The notes under the pieces are model-generated. The model worked only from the letters and a program-made list of their open reading frames with translations. It was not told the DNA's origin and ran no database searches. From Andrena cerasifolii (Eukaryota; Arthropoda; Insecta; Hymenoptera; Andrenidae): a stretch of DNA of 64,000 nt. A program made the position numbers and the translations under genes. Within the stretch, counting starts at the first letter, position 1, and each line of letters starts with the position of its first letter. Location of the stretch: the NCBI RefSeq assembly GCF_050908995.1, contig NC_135118.1:16997501-17061500 (forward strand). The letters are read 5' to 3'. Positions 45,204-55,800 of this stretch are shown here, one piece after another.

Positions 45204-48200
45204 TGGTAAGTGAAAGAATAATTTAATACGATCTATTTAGTATTGACTACATAATAGGTTAACAATATTTCACTGCAAATTTATTTGCCTTTAATGTATT
45301 ACAAGTGTGCATATATACATATGTATAACGTAAAAATTTCCAAAATTTGCAAATGTGTCCTTAGAACAGTTCGTAATATTAATTTGAATGTTTAAACTCC
45401 AGAACACAATTGACATTCAAGGTTACTTGACAAGTATAATCATATGTATATTTTCTTAATCATTGATATTGTGTAAGTTTTACATTTCTAAGCCTTACTT
45501 ATTTGTTTGATTTGTAATAAATAGATATATATTTATAATTTTAATGCAATTATATATTTTTTCTAATGACTTATAAATTCATGTGCTCCTTAAGCAAAAT
45601 ATATGTGTGATGGCTTATTTATATTTATTTCTGATGTTTAAAATTCATTGTTATAAAAGTTCAAACATATATAATTTACATTTTAGCCAATGTTAACACA
45701 CGACATTGAACTTCCAACTTCAGTTCCCGACCTGCTGTTGGAAAAGCATACAAATTTCTTACTTTCTTATGGTAAGGATAAGGATGAATATGTAAGTATA
45801 ATAATTATTATTTAGTTTCTTGTTTGATTCTCTTCTTTGTAAGTAAAAAATGAATACTGGTAGACGTAGACAACAGTTCACAGGTCGAGACCTCCATCCA
45901 TTGGTTGTAAATCTCAATAACGCGTCTATTCATTTCATAAGGCTGATGCCACATTTGCGCTTTGTCTGTGCGAATATGACCGCTCGTGATTAAATGGGCA
46001 CAGGAATAGCTTAAGTTACATGTGTTCACATACAATCGTTTTCCCTGCGTGGATTCATTTGAAAAAAAAGGGGTTTCTGTTTCTTTAATCAGTAGGCCTT
46101 TGCTTACGGTGGAGTGAGGAGTAGCAAATATATCTAATTTACTAAATACCATTCAGTTAGTCTATATTGCATAAGCAATAACAAAAAAGAAACAGCGCAA
46201 ACAACAATTCGTTCCTTAAATATGAAAATATTAAATGTTTGAGTATGGGATATGTTCATTTGTTGTAAAGTGCAGACAGACTATACCCAGGCAAATTTTT
46301 ATACAACATCAATATCTAGTTTTAATACTTTGGTAGATCTTATACAAGGGCATCAACAAAAAATCGATTCACGATTTCGCAAAGCTATAAGCAGAGAGGA
46401 ATGATTTCCACATTCATCACTAACCACTGTTCATTTTTTACTTTAATTGTTCTTTTTTTCTGCTACTTACTGCATTTCAGTACAAGTTTCTAGAGTTGGG
46501 ACTATCGGTTATCCATATCTTATTGATACTTAACGATATATCAATAATATCGTTAAGATATCGTTAAGGCGAATGGAGGGGAGAGTCACTGAACTTGACT
46601 GAAGTAGAATGCAAGAAATGTAATTGAATGTATTCGTATTAAAAATGTGTAGAAAAATTAACCAAAATATTAAAAAATCCTAGATATATTGTATGATGGA
46701 ACACATGAGAATGTCTGGTATGTACTGGGGTCTAACAGCGCTTGATCTTATGGGCAAACTTGAACAAACCAATCGGAACGAGGTCCTCGAATTCATAGCC
46801 CAGTGTCAAACGGAAAGTGGCGGTATAGCGGCAAGTTTACAACACGATCCACATATTCTCCACACTTTAAGCGCAGTGCAGATACTTTGTATCTACGATG
46901 CTCTGGATACCATTGATATGGAGAAAATAGTCAAATACGTGAAGGAAAGGCAACAGCCAGATGGAAGTTTTACTGGTGACATCTGGGGTGAAGTTGATAT
47001 CAGATTTTCCTTTTGTGCTGTGGCAACATTATCGCTTCTGGTTAGTATAGCTTTAAAATATATAGCTAAAGCCGCGTATTTACCTGTGCATTTGGCGCGC
47101 ACCGATTTTTTGATCGTTCGGAGCTCAGCGGGCGGTCGGCGCGCGTTCGGGGTTGATTGAAAATTGCGGCGTCCATTTCATAGTATTGTTCGAACCCGAA
47201 TGCACGCTTTGATGGACTGCCAGCAAGTGGACCGGCCCAAACACGCACCGAATACCGAACGAGCAAAAAATCGGTGCACGCCGAATGCACAGGTGAATAC
47301 GCGGCTTAAAGGACTGAAAATGCGAAAAGTGTCTGTGATAGTAATTTTTTCATTTTGAGTTGGTGTTATATTTCTTTAATTATTTCGCACCACAAACATT
47401 TATTGTTAGGTCTATCAAGATTATTTTGATAGTGAGATTATTCTCTGTAACGACTGCTTTCAATTTCGATATCTGAACGTGCAACAATTTTGGAATAAAA
47501 CTAGAAATCCATTGTTTTAGAACCGAATGGACGCGATAGACGTTGATAAAACGGTTGAATTCGTCATGAAATGTATGAATTTCGATGGCGGCTTTGGATC
47601 AAAACCGGGCGGCGAAAGTCATGCTGGCATGATTTACTGCGGTGTGGGACTTTTATCAATAACTGGTAATTCCTTTTTTCTTATTTCAATTGAACGACAG
47701 GATGATAAAAGTTTATACAATTCCAAAAAGTGGAAAGAAACGAAGGTAGAAGAAATACTTTCAGAAATGCATACTTACTATACTAAAATAATGTTCGTAG
47801 GTTGCCTTAACTTAGTAGATGCTGATCAGTTAAGTTGGTGGCTTTGCGAAAGACAGCTTCCGTCCGGAGGTTTAAATGGACGACCAGAGAAGTTACCTGA
47901 TGTTTGCTATTCTTGGTGGGTTTCATCTGCACTCACTATTCTTGGTCGGCTTCATTGGGTTGATAAAGAGCACTTGGTATGTATTTTTCCTACAGACTTT
48001 GTTTGCAGTTTAACTGTTGTGAGTATCTAGTAGTGGCTGATAAGGGCGGATTTGTTTGTAGGCTAAGTAGGCTGTAGCCTTGGGCGATCGTGGTCCAAGA
48101 GCTATTATTATATTTATTATAACTTTTCATTATAATTTAACTTTTCCTTATAACTTAATCGGCGGTCACTGTTTATTAAAAAGTAAAACGAGGTATCGGT

Positions 48201-48900
48201 ATAGGTTTGGGGCTAGATTGGAGGCCTCCCCCCCCAAATCTGGCCCTAAACCTACACCGATACCTCGTGACATATACTCAAGCATTTTAGAATATTGGTA
48301 ACTTATTGTTAGTTAGCTGATCTGTATGATTACCGAATCTACTAAGGATACATACATCTTATAAAACGTACATATATACGGAAAATTTAATCCGTCATAA
48401 CTCTTGAACCACGATCGTCTCACGCTTCGGACAAAGTGCATATTACTCAGGATCTTCCCCTCTACAACATATCTGAAATTCAACAAAATTGGAGTTGCGG
48501 CTCCCTCTTCTGCATATTTACCGAAAAATTTTCGCATGGTTACATTAAATGTAAAATGTACATCCTGTATCTTTTGGGGGTTTTAACATTTTGTTATGAC
48601 AACTTTAACTTATTATTTATACAGAAAATGCAGAAATGGATAAAATTTGTTAAAATTTTTTACTTTAACTTTGGTTCACAGGTGAAGTTCATACTAGCAT
48701 GTCAGGACTCGGAATCGGGAGGATTCAGCGATCGTCCAGGAGATGTTGCCGATCCTTTCCACACTCTATTTGGGTTAACTGCACTTTCGCTTTTAAACAC
48801 TGATTACTCCCTCAAAAGCGTCAATCCGACATATTGCATGCCTGAATACGTTATTCAGAGGTTACAGCTGAAACCTGCAAGATTAGACCGAAGTGATTGA
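45204..48900 (+). CDS. RABGGTB: Rab geranylgeranyltransferase (GGTase II) beta subunit
   Basis: Exons: 45204-45206 (the ATG alone), 45687-45791, 46684-47040, 47521-47665, 47801-47976 and 48682-48900; phases close to 334 aa, the usual family length. The enzyme pairs with RABGGTA to attach two geranylgeranyl groups to the C-terminal cysteines of Rab GTPases presented by Rab escort protein. Prenyltransferase repeats are visible (GGIAAS.QHDPHILHTLSA; GSFTGDIWGEVDIRFSFCA; NFDGGFGSKPGGESHAG; LPSGGLNGRPEKLPDVCYSWW; SGGFSDRPGDVADPFHTLFG). The zinc ligands Asp and Cys (PDVCYSW) and His (DPFHTLFG) are all present. The first exon ends right after the ATG at GTAAGT; if this exon is not used, translation could start at the ATG two codons into exon 2. 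Intron 4 is open and in frame. Introns carry a PIF-like MITE and a long hairpin. Confidence 0.93.
45808..46155 (-). other. Unrecognised 114-codon ORF in a RABGGTB intron
   Basis: An open minus-strand frame within intron 2, less AT-rich than its flanks. Its translation is not low-complexity, but I recognise no domain, signal peptide or transposase motif. It could be a remnant of a transposon gene or a random ORF. Confidence 0.2.
46529..46557. repeat. Short perfect palindrome CTTAACGATAT..ATATCGTTAAG
   Basis: 11-bp arms with a 7-base loop inside a RABGGTB intron, with further TATCGTTAAG copies on each side. Probably the core of an old palindromic element. Confidence 0.7.
47070..47306. mobile_element. 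PIF/Harbinger-like MITE with TAA duplication (RABGGTB intron 3)
   Basis: The left arm AGCCGCGTATTTACCTGTGC and the right arm, on the opposite strand, AGCCGCGTATTCACCTGTGC match and continue inward for about 50 bp (CACCGATTTTTTG.TCGTTCGG). Both sides are flanked by TAA, the 3-bp duplication usual for PIF/Harbinger elements. It is 237 bp, GC-rich and noncoding, starting 30 bases after the exon 3 donor. Confidence 0.75.
47666..47800 (+). other. RABGGTB: In-frame, stop-free 135-nt intron of RABGGTB
   Basis: The donor G-GTAATTCC and acceptor TTCGTAG-G bound an intron of exactly 45 codons with no in-frame stop, so the reading frame is open from 47527 to 48030. The sequence before the acceptor is poor in pyrimidines. 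Family alignment argues that it is normally removed (LLSIT-GCLNLVDADQLSWW). Confidence 0.7.
48044..48268. repeat. hAT-like end followed by a long hairpin (RABGGTB intron 5)
   Basis: TAAGGGCGGATTTGTTTGTAGG at 48044 begins a fragment of the same family as 43790 (shared GGCTAAGTAGGCTGTAGCC). At 48188-48268, ACGAGGTATCGGTATAGGTT and its reverse complement form a stem of about 32 bp with three or four mismatches and a C-rich loop. Noncoding. Confidence 0.65.
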
Positions 48901-49128
48901 CATTTGATTTAAGAAAAGTAATTTCTTAGTAGATTTAAGTTTTTATGAAGTAATATAATAAGATGAAATATAATGCTAATATTTTGCACCAATTCTTTCC
49001 ATTATTCTCTTATCTGTAATCTTAAACATCTTTATTTGCTCTATTAACACCATGTACTGTTATGTATTCTTCGAAAATTACTTGCTCCATGCAACGTAAC
49101 ACAAATGAGATATGTTCTTAAACATATA

Positions 49129-49134
49129 AATAAA
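49129..49134 (+). terminator. Candidate poly(A) signal of RABGGTB
   Basis: AATAAA about 230 bases beyond the RABGGTB stop codon. Confidence 0.55.
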
Positions 49135-49319
49135 TGTTGCATTCCTATCAGGATCATAAAATTCTTAACGATATACTAATTTGGGAAGGATCATAAAGTA
49201 GTGATCTTTTTTAACAGACTTTAAACAAGTTTGCTTAAAAATTGGGCAAGTGCATTTTGAATGAAACCGGGCTTGAAATATCAGGTCTGATAACTATAAA
49301 CAAATCTCACAATATTACT

Positions 49320-50705
49320 CACGGTAAACATGCTGTTTAGGGAACCCACCTTCAATGACCTTGACCTTGACATATGTTCAATATGCGAGCCGTCGCTTAT
49401 TTCTTAGCTTCTACATATGGTGTCATCTAGCAATAACCCCAGCTTCCAGATATCTATCGTCCATCTAGCGGTACCAACTACAAATTGAATCTTTTCACTG
49501 TTCCGCGTCAGCTGTTTCGGCTTTGAACCTCACGGCCCGTAATTTCCACCGCTAATATTCAACTGTTAATATCTCGAGAACGAAGTCTCGGATCCCAAAA
49601 CAGTAAAGGACTAATGTTGAAAAGGTTCGATGTCTTCATGCATCAAGATATTGCATTTTCCGGATTATCCCTCAATCCTGGGAGATTTTGTATAGAATTC
49701 GAATTAATTCTGAATCCTGAAAACCAATTGTGTTACTAGCCGAGGCTGAGGGCAATAATATTGGCGACTTCGAAGCCGAGGATTTGAGATTGTTTGGATG
49801 GAGTTTGTTAGTAGTGGACGAACCGGAGCCTAGTATTCCCGGGAGCCCCTAGGAAGGTAGGTGTTCACGGACGAACCGGGGTCTGGTATCCCCGGGAATC
49901 ACTAAGAATGTTATTACAGCCTCGGAACATTATAATACAATACACCTCGAGCGATAAAGATGTATCTGTGTGGGTTAGTCTCACAGTGGAAATTCAGATG
50001 ATTAGATTCAAATAAAAGAACTCTGAGTAACAAATGACAAAATAGGTATATTCTGCAAGCTCGGTCTCTACAATTGTTTAGTGTGTGATTGTCGCGATAC
50101 CTAAGTCCAGCTCTCGGTTTTGACGCACTGAGAAATACGAGGGTCTCAGAGTTTAATAAATACAACATTTAACAGCAATTTACGTACTGTATGGTTAATT
50201 TGAATACTCGAAGGAGAATGTAACTCGATTTCGTTAGCCTCTTTCGTCTAAACTTACTAGACTTGAAATGATCCCCCGAGTATGGATTCGTGGTAACATT
50301 TATCCCATTAAACTCATCACCTTTTCTGAAAGATCTTTAGTATCTTAACAGGTGAGTCTATTACTTGTATACGTAGTACTTGCTTTGGGATACTACATTC
50401 TTCAAAAGCAAGATTGTTTAGTTCTGAAATGAAAACAAAATTACACTTGTTTTCACTGTGTATTATCCAAGAAATATGTTTTATAATGCCTCCCCAAGAT
50501 ATAGCGACTAGAGGGAGACCTACTCAAGTGGTATACCACTGATGCTATAAGGCTGTACTTATTTGGTTTACACGTGCTTTTCTGTACTGATCACAAAGAA
50601 CTAATACCGAAAAAAGTACACTGAATATGTCCCTGAGCGTTTTACTTGCCACTGAAATACTCGGAGGCGTTAAGGACCCAGGCCCCTGCTGCATTTACGA
50701 GATCA
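49320..50705 (+). mobile_element. Retroelement remnants, including a Gypsy-type RNase H fragment
   Basis: At about 50548-50608 the plus frame reads DAIRLYLFGLHVLFCTDHKE, which matches the RLYLYG..FT..TDHK segment of Ty3/Gypsy reverse transcriptase-RNase H, then stops after a few codons. Upstream (49740-50160) is GC-richer DNA with a duplicated GACGAACCGG.G.CT.GTAT.CCCGGGA unit at about 49817 and 49872. The first 60 bases (TGTTTAGGGAACCC..GACCTTGAC) repeat the fragment at 43590. No intact LTR pair or pol ORF remains; borders are approximate. Confidence 0.45.
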
Positions 50706-50710
50706 CTATA

Positions 50711-51878
50711 TCACGGGAAGGTGTTATACTGTCTAGAAAATATACCTAATTGATGTAGAAACTGTGAGATAGTATCCTCGTTTCGGACCATTCCTGCGAT
50801 AATAGCATATCTGTTATTAAAGGACAGCAAAGCCTTTAATCCAGACACTAATATGGGAAATGCATCTGCCTCGTATAGAATATCAGCTCCAATTATTATA
50901 TCTGGTATAACCCACTGTTCATTTATATATTTATGAATATCTTCCCAGTTCAGTTCCATAATTTGAACACTTGTATTGCCATACATTGCTTCAAGCTTTA
51001 ATCTATTAATTTTTGACTGTAGTTTAACTTGTGATGTCTTTTTATCAGGTAACAAATTAAACTTCACATTCTTGGAGACCATGTCTAGGACATCGTTGTG
51101 ACAATCTGTGAAAACATATTGTTTTGGGAAACATTTCCTGATAACACACAGTCCTGTTAATCCAACTCCACAACCAAGTTCTAAGATGACTTTTCCATCA
51201 AAATCACTGCTATTTTCTATGCACCATTTACCTAGTTCAAGTGCCCCCTGTAAATTAGTAATATTATTATGATTGAATAAAAGAATTTTGTTTAATAATG
51301 ACATTAGAATACCTGCCAAATACATAATCCAGTTGTTCCTTCCGATATAATATTTGTGCTTTCGTGCAGACTTATGTGAACCGATCCTTCTTTATCTTCT
51401 AATAGAAAGTGTCGATAATGAGTGAACTCGTCAAATGTTGAAGATATTAAATTACAGTATGTAATGTACATATCATCATGAATTTCGCAACCACTTTCCT
51501 CTATCTAAGTTGAAAATGATATAACAATATTAAGTTTTTCATGTAAATATGTTTTCATGCAAAACAGGTGTTAATACCTTGTTCATAAGCCACTTTAAAA
51601 ATGCTCTTTGATAAGAACGTTTTATAGGGTATTTTTTAATCAAATTATTATTTACTGTGCTCTCCAAAATCTCCCTTTGCCTATTCAAATTAATGAAATA
51701 ACTAATAGTCTGTTTAGGAATCTGAAATTAATGCATAATTTGTATACAAATATAATACAGTACTATTATTTACAAGCATAATATATGATTCTCATACAAT
51801 TAAATCCAATGTATTTATCGGTGCACAGCAAAGAAATTGTTTTGTCAAATTATTTATGTCAAATAAATTAGGACTCAT
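50711..51878 (-). CDS. EEF2KMT: EEF2KMT (FAM86-type eEF2 lysine methyltransferase), four exons, short C-terminus
   Basis: Minus-strand exons: 51878-51798, 51721-51578, 51504-51313 and 51247-50711; all introns are phase 0 and the product is 317 aa. It belongs to the seven-beta-strand methyltransferases that trimethylate a lysine of elongation factor 2 using S-adenosylmethionine, in the cytoplasm. The N-terminal FAM86 helical region is in exons 1-2. GTTGL at the end of exon 3 joins GALELGKWCIEN; motif I VILELGCGVGLTGL, FTDCHNDV and the motif-IV-like PDIIIGADILYEAD follow. The ORF ends YNTFP-stop, about 15 residues before the usual family end, and retroelement sequence starts at once, so the C-terminal strand seems lost or lies on an unseen exon. 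The start is the first Met of an open exon and gives the expected length upstream. Confidence 0.88.
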
Positions 51879-52190
51879 TTTGTTCTGAATATAAACAAGA
51901 TATCGTGTATGAAATTGTTTGCATTTATATTTATTGATGTTTTATAATTATTTTCGTGTTTAAATTTTTCATTGATCGTAAATATTTTAGTTATTATACC
52001 ACACACGGGGTATAGAATAAATCTGTCACCTTCTGGACTTTTATGCCTCACATGCTGAAAAGTTGAAATACCGATGCATACTGATGGTTAATGATGGTTA
52101 TGCTAGGTTTACACCTGACGAGCAGTGACAGACTACTGTAACTCTAATAGAGACGAAACAAGCTCTATAAGAATCAAACAATTAATAGCG

Positions 52191-52304
52191 TATTAGGACG
52201 GTTGCACTGATACGCACTGAGTGTGAACTTTTTCGCTTCCGATTGGCTAAAACAGGCTAAAATTCGCACTCAGTGCGTATCAGTGCAACCGTCCGAATAC
52301 ACTA
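52191..52304. mobile_element. hAT-type MITE with perfect 8-bp duplication TAATAGCG
   Basis: TAATAGCG occurs at 52183-52190 and 52305-52312. Inside, GGACGGTTGCACTGATACGC and its reverse complement form perfect 28-bp arms. The right end, on the opposite strand, reads TAGTGTATTCGGACGG, of hAT TAGNG type; the left end lacks about five bases of it. A CCGATTGGCT (CCAAT-box-like) string lies in the centre. 114 bp, noncoding. Confidence 0.75.
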
Positions 52305-52439
52305 TAATAGCGAATTCGCAATCTCCCACTGACTCTGAGCTGGTGCCAGAAAATGATTGACACTATTGAGAGTGATTGATAAATGTGCTTCAATTAATCA
52401 ATCAATTAATTTGCCACAAAGAACGATGATTTGTAATTT

Positions 52440-52560
52440 TGAAAAAATATATCGATGCCGATATTGAGATTTTAATATCGAACTATCCAGATATCGGGTT
52501 GAAAAATATCGATATTTCGCGAAAAAAATATCGAATATTCGATACATCGATATTTTATCA
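52440..52560. repeat. ATATCGATA-rich inverted repeat
   Basis: AAAATATATCGATG on the left and CATCGATATTTTATC on the right are inverted, with several TATCGA motifs between. It resembles an old short palindromic element about 280 bases upstream of WASHC4. Confidence 0.5.
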
Positions 52561-52841
52561 ACAATCCTACGTAGTGTCTGGGGAGGTAGCGGTGAGATTG
52601 AGAACGGTTGACAAGTTGACATTTTGACCAATTTTGACAAGTCTGCTGGTCAGAAGCAGTTCGGAAGTGTATGTACGGCAGTGTCCGAAGATATGGTTCA
52701 TTGTTTTCACGAAAAAGTAAGGAACGATCGGTAACGAGACCCATACAAGTTATCAAAGTACATGATATGAATTTAAAAACCACATTTCGAGTGTCACTGG
52801 CTGTGCTATATAATTACCGTGTTGACAACTAACCTGGTACA

Positions 52842-55800
52842 ATGATAGAATCTCCAGCATGGAATTCAAAAAAAGACGAAACTATATACAAAGCAGCAGG
52901 TTCAATACATTTGCGAAAGTATGGGCAGTTTTTTGAAAAATTGGCAGACAAAAAATGGAAAAACGATTCTACATTACAATATTTTATGGAAGGGCCTCTT
53001 CGACTCGTATATAGACCTGTTGAAGATGCCAGTCTTATATCTTTAACAGAAATGCAGAATAAATCTTTATCAAAACTGCTTGCTGCTGTTGCTGGCACAT
53101 GTAGAGAAATTAGACTTCTCGAAGAAGAAGCTAAAACTTTTTATAAAAAGTTATTTACGCATGGAGAAAGAAGCATTGACAATAATCAAAGTAACATTAC
53201 ATCTCTTCTTTCCGATTTACAAGACCTATTTGTTTTTGTGAATAGAATATGGACCGTTACATATCTAACGACAAAACAATTGTCTAGTCTAGCAGGTGAT
53301 TCGAACGAAGTTTATTTACCTGTACTAATAGAGCATTTCATTGATTTATTTGTAATTGTTCTAACATTGGATGAGCTTATCGAGTCTCAACCATCGCTAT
53401 TGGAACAGTGGAAGAAATACAGAATACACGTGCGTTCTATTATGCATAATCCATCACAGTTTGGTATAATGGAATCCAAGCTTCATGTGTTCGATAAATT
53501 ATTAAAGAACCTGCAGGAACACTTACTGAAGAAAGTCATATTTTCCAAAACAATTGAATACGTTATGGATGTAAATAAAGGTCCTGTAATGAGCGAACAG
53601 ATTACTAGTTATCTTAAGAATTTAATGTTAGATATTGAAAATAAGTCTAACAACAATGCAGCGTTGAACAGAAATTGGATCAGAGTAAATATTGGTGTTG
53701 TAGTAACGATGAAATTATTTGGTACCTGTGATAGAAGATTGATTAAAAAAGTACTGGAAAATAATAAAAAGTTGTACGCTGTAACTTTGATTGGAAATGT
53801 TATGTGGATACCTAGCAAATTTTTAAGTGATTTTATACCGAAAGAAGCTGGTAATTCTATTAGTTTGCAAATAGGAGAGAAAATATTGTTCGCGAGGACG
53901 CAGAAATTATATCAGACTACAAATAATCTGATTCATAGAGCCATGGCATGGTGTATGGAAATACAAAGTATCTTGACGAAGACTAGTCTTCAAGTTTCAG
54001 ATATTGGCCAAAAACAGTCTTCACTGGTAGATTTAGTTACTCTACTGTCCGACATCAAGGAAATTACATCTTTTATAATGAACACGCATGCGATGCTTAT
54101 TAAACCAATGAACCGGAATACCGTCCAATTGATCTGTAGACTGGTAGAAGTACAAAAGTCTTTACAGAATACATTTTATATGTTGGGGCCGGTTATAGTG
54201 CAATCGCAAAGTCAAGTATTGCAATATCTGAGTTATAACATTTTGGTTACATTGGAGAATGCACGAAAGAATTTAATTCAGAAGGATAAAGGTTATAGCA
54301 AAGAAAGATTAGACACTTTGTCGCTAGTAGGCTTGAGTATGAAGCTATTAAATGGTCCGGCGAGCGCAGATAGGAGGCTGATAATCAGATGTGCTTTAGC
54401 GTGTGCTAGCCAATTAACAGATACATTCAAAGAAGAAGATATGGTGAAGTTAAGATTTTTCTTAGATATTTATGATACTATCGCTGAATTACACAATATT
54501 ATTAGTGAAATCTGCGACTATTCTATATTGCTGCATCACCAAAATATCATTCCTGCTTACTTCTCTTTTGTGAAAGATAGTAATTTGAATATAAATCATA
54601 TCGTTCATCTTTTTGGTGCATTTAACAGCACTATTAGCGAACAAGAAGGATCAGATTTGAAGAAGAAAAGGGTCGTGCAGTTAAAAGAAATGTTAACTAG
54701 GAATGTATTACAACTTGTTTGCCACGAGATAGAGAATAACTTGAGACTTCATGTCCATGCTCATTTAAAGTTAGATTCTACTAATCCATTTAATATTGGA
54801 GCAAAAAATGGTGGAAGAGTAGTAGAATCCTTACCATTGCCTCTAGCCGGCAGTATGATATATGCCAAGAGATTTATTGAACATTATCTCGATGGTATGT
54901 TTTACAATCTTACTACAGTGGCGCTGCACGACTGGAGAACGTACAGAATGATGCACGCTCTTGCTCATTATAAACTGAATCTTGAAACTATACAAAATCA
55001 CTTGCCTACACAAACTTTGGAACAAGGTTTGGACGCACTAGAGATTATGAGAAACATTCATGTATTTGTTTCAGAATATCTATATAATTTGAATACGCAA
55101 ACTTTCATCGAACATACGAATAACAATAAGCATTTAAATACCATTGGAATTCGACATATTGCGAATTCTATTAGAACACATGGAACTGGTATTATGAGCA
55201 CAACAGTTAATTTTGTGTATCAATTTCTCCGCGTAAAACTGCTCACATTCTCGCAATTTCTTTTCGATGAGCATATAAAATCGAGATTAATGCGGGACAT
55301 AAGATTTATAAAAACACAAAGAGAAAGTGGAGTAACGCCTTATACATACGAGAAGGCAGAAAAGTTTCAAAAAGGAATCAGAAAGTTGGGTATGACGCCT
55401 GACGGTTTGAGTTATTTGGATCAATTTCGGCAATTAATCACACAAATTGGAAATGCATTAGGATACGTGCGATTAATCAGATCTGGCGCGTTACACGCAA
55501 GCTCAAATGCCATTTCATTTCTTCCAAACAACAATTCATCTGTATCGTTTGAAACAATGTGTAAAAATTTGAATTATAATACAACGACTCAAGCAGCAGC
55601 AAAATGCTTAGAGGACGATATTGCCAATTTGGTACGGAATTTTACAGAGGGCATACAATATTTCAAACTTCTCGTTGACGTATTTGCATCTGCTTTCCAC
55701 GATACTCAATCGCATCATTTACAACAATTTTACGCCATTGTACCTCCGTTAACGTTAAGCTTTGTGGATAACTCGATATCAAATAAAGAAAAGATGTTTA

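Larger units (their letters stand above)
51879..52841. promoter_or_regulatory. Divergent upstream region of EEF2KMT (-) and WASHC4 (+)
   Basis: The two genes are head to head with 963 bases between start codons, so they probably share regulatory DNA. A hAT-type MITE (52191) and an ATATCGATA-rich inverted repeat (52440) occupy the middle. No specific promoter element is identified. Confidence 0.5.

Noticed and set aside
50100..50165. TCTGAGACCCTCG-type string (minus strand) as a possible LTR border
   Set aside because: No second copy in the window, so an LTR cannot be shown.
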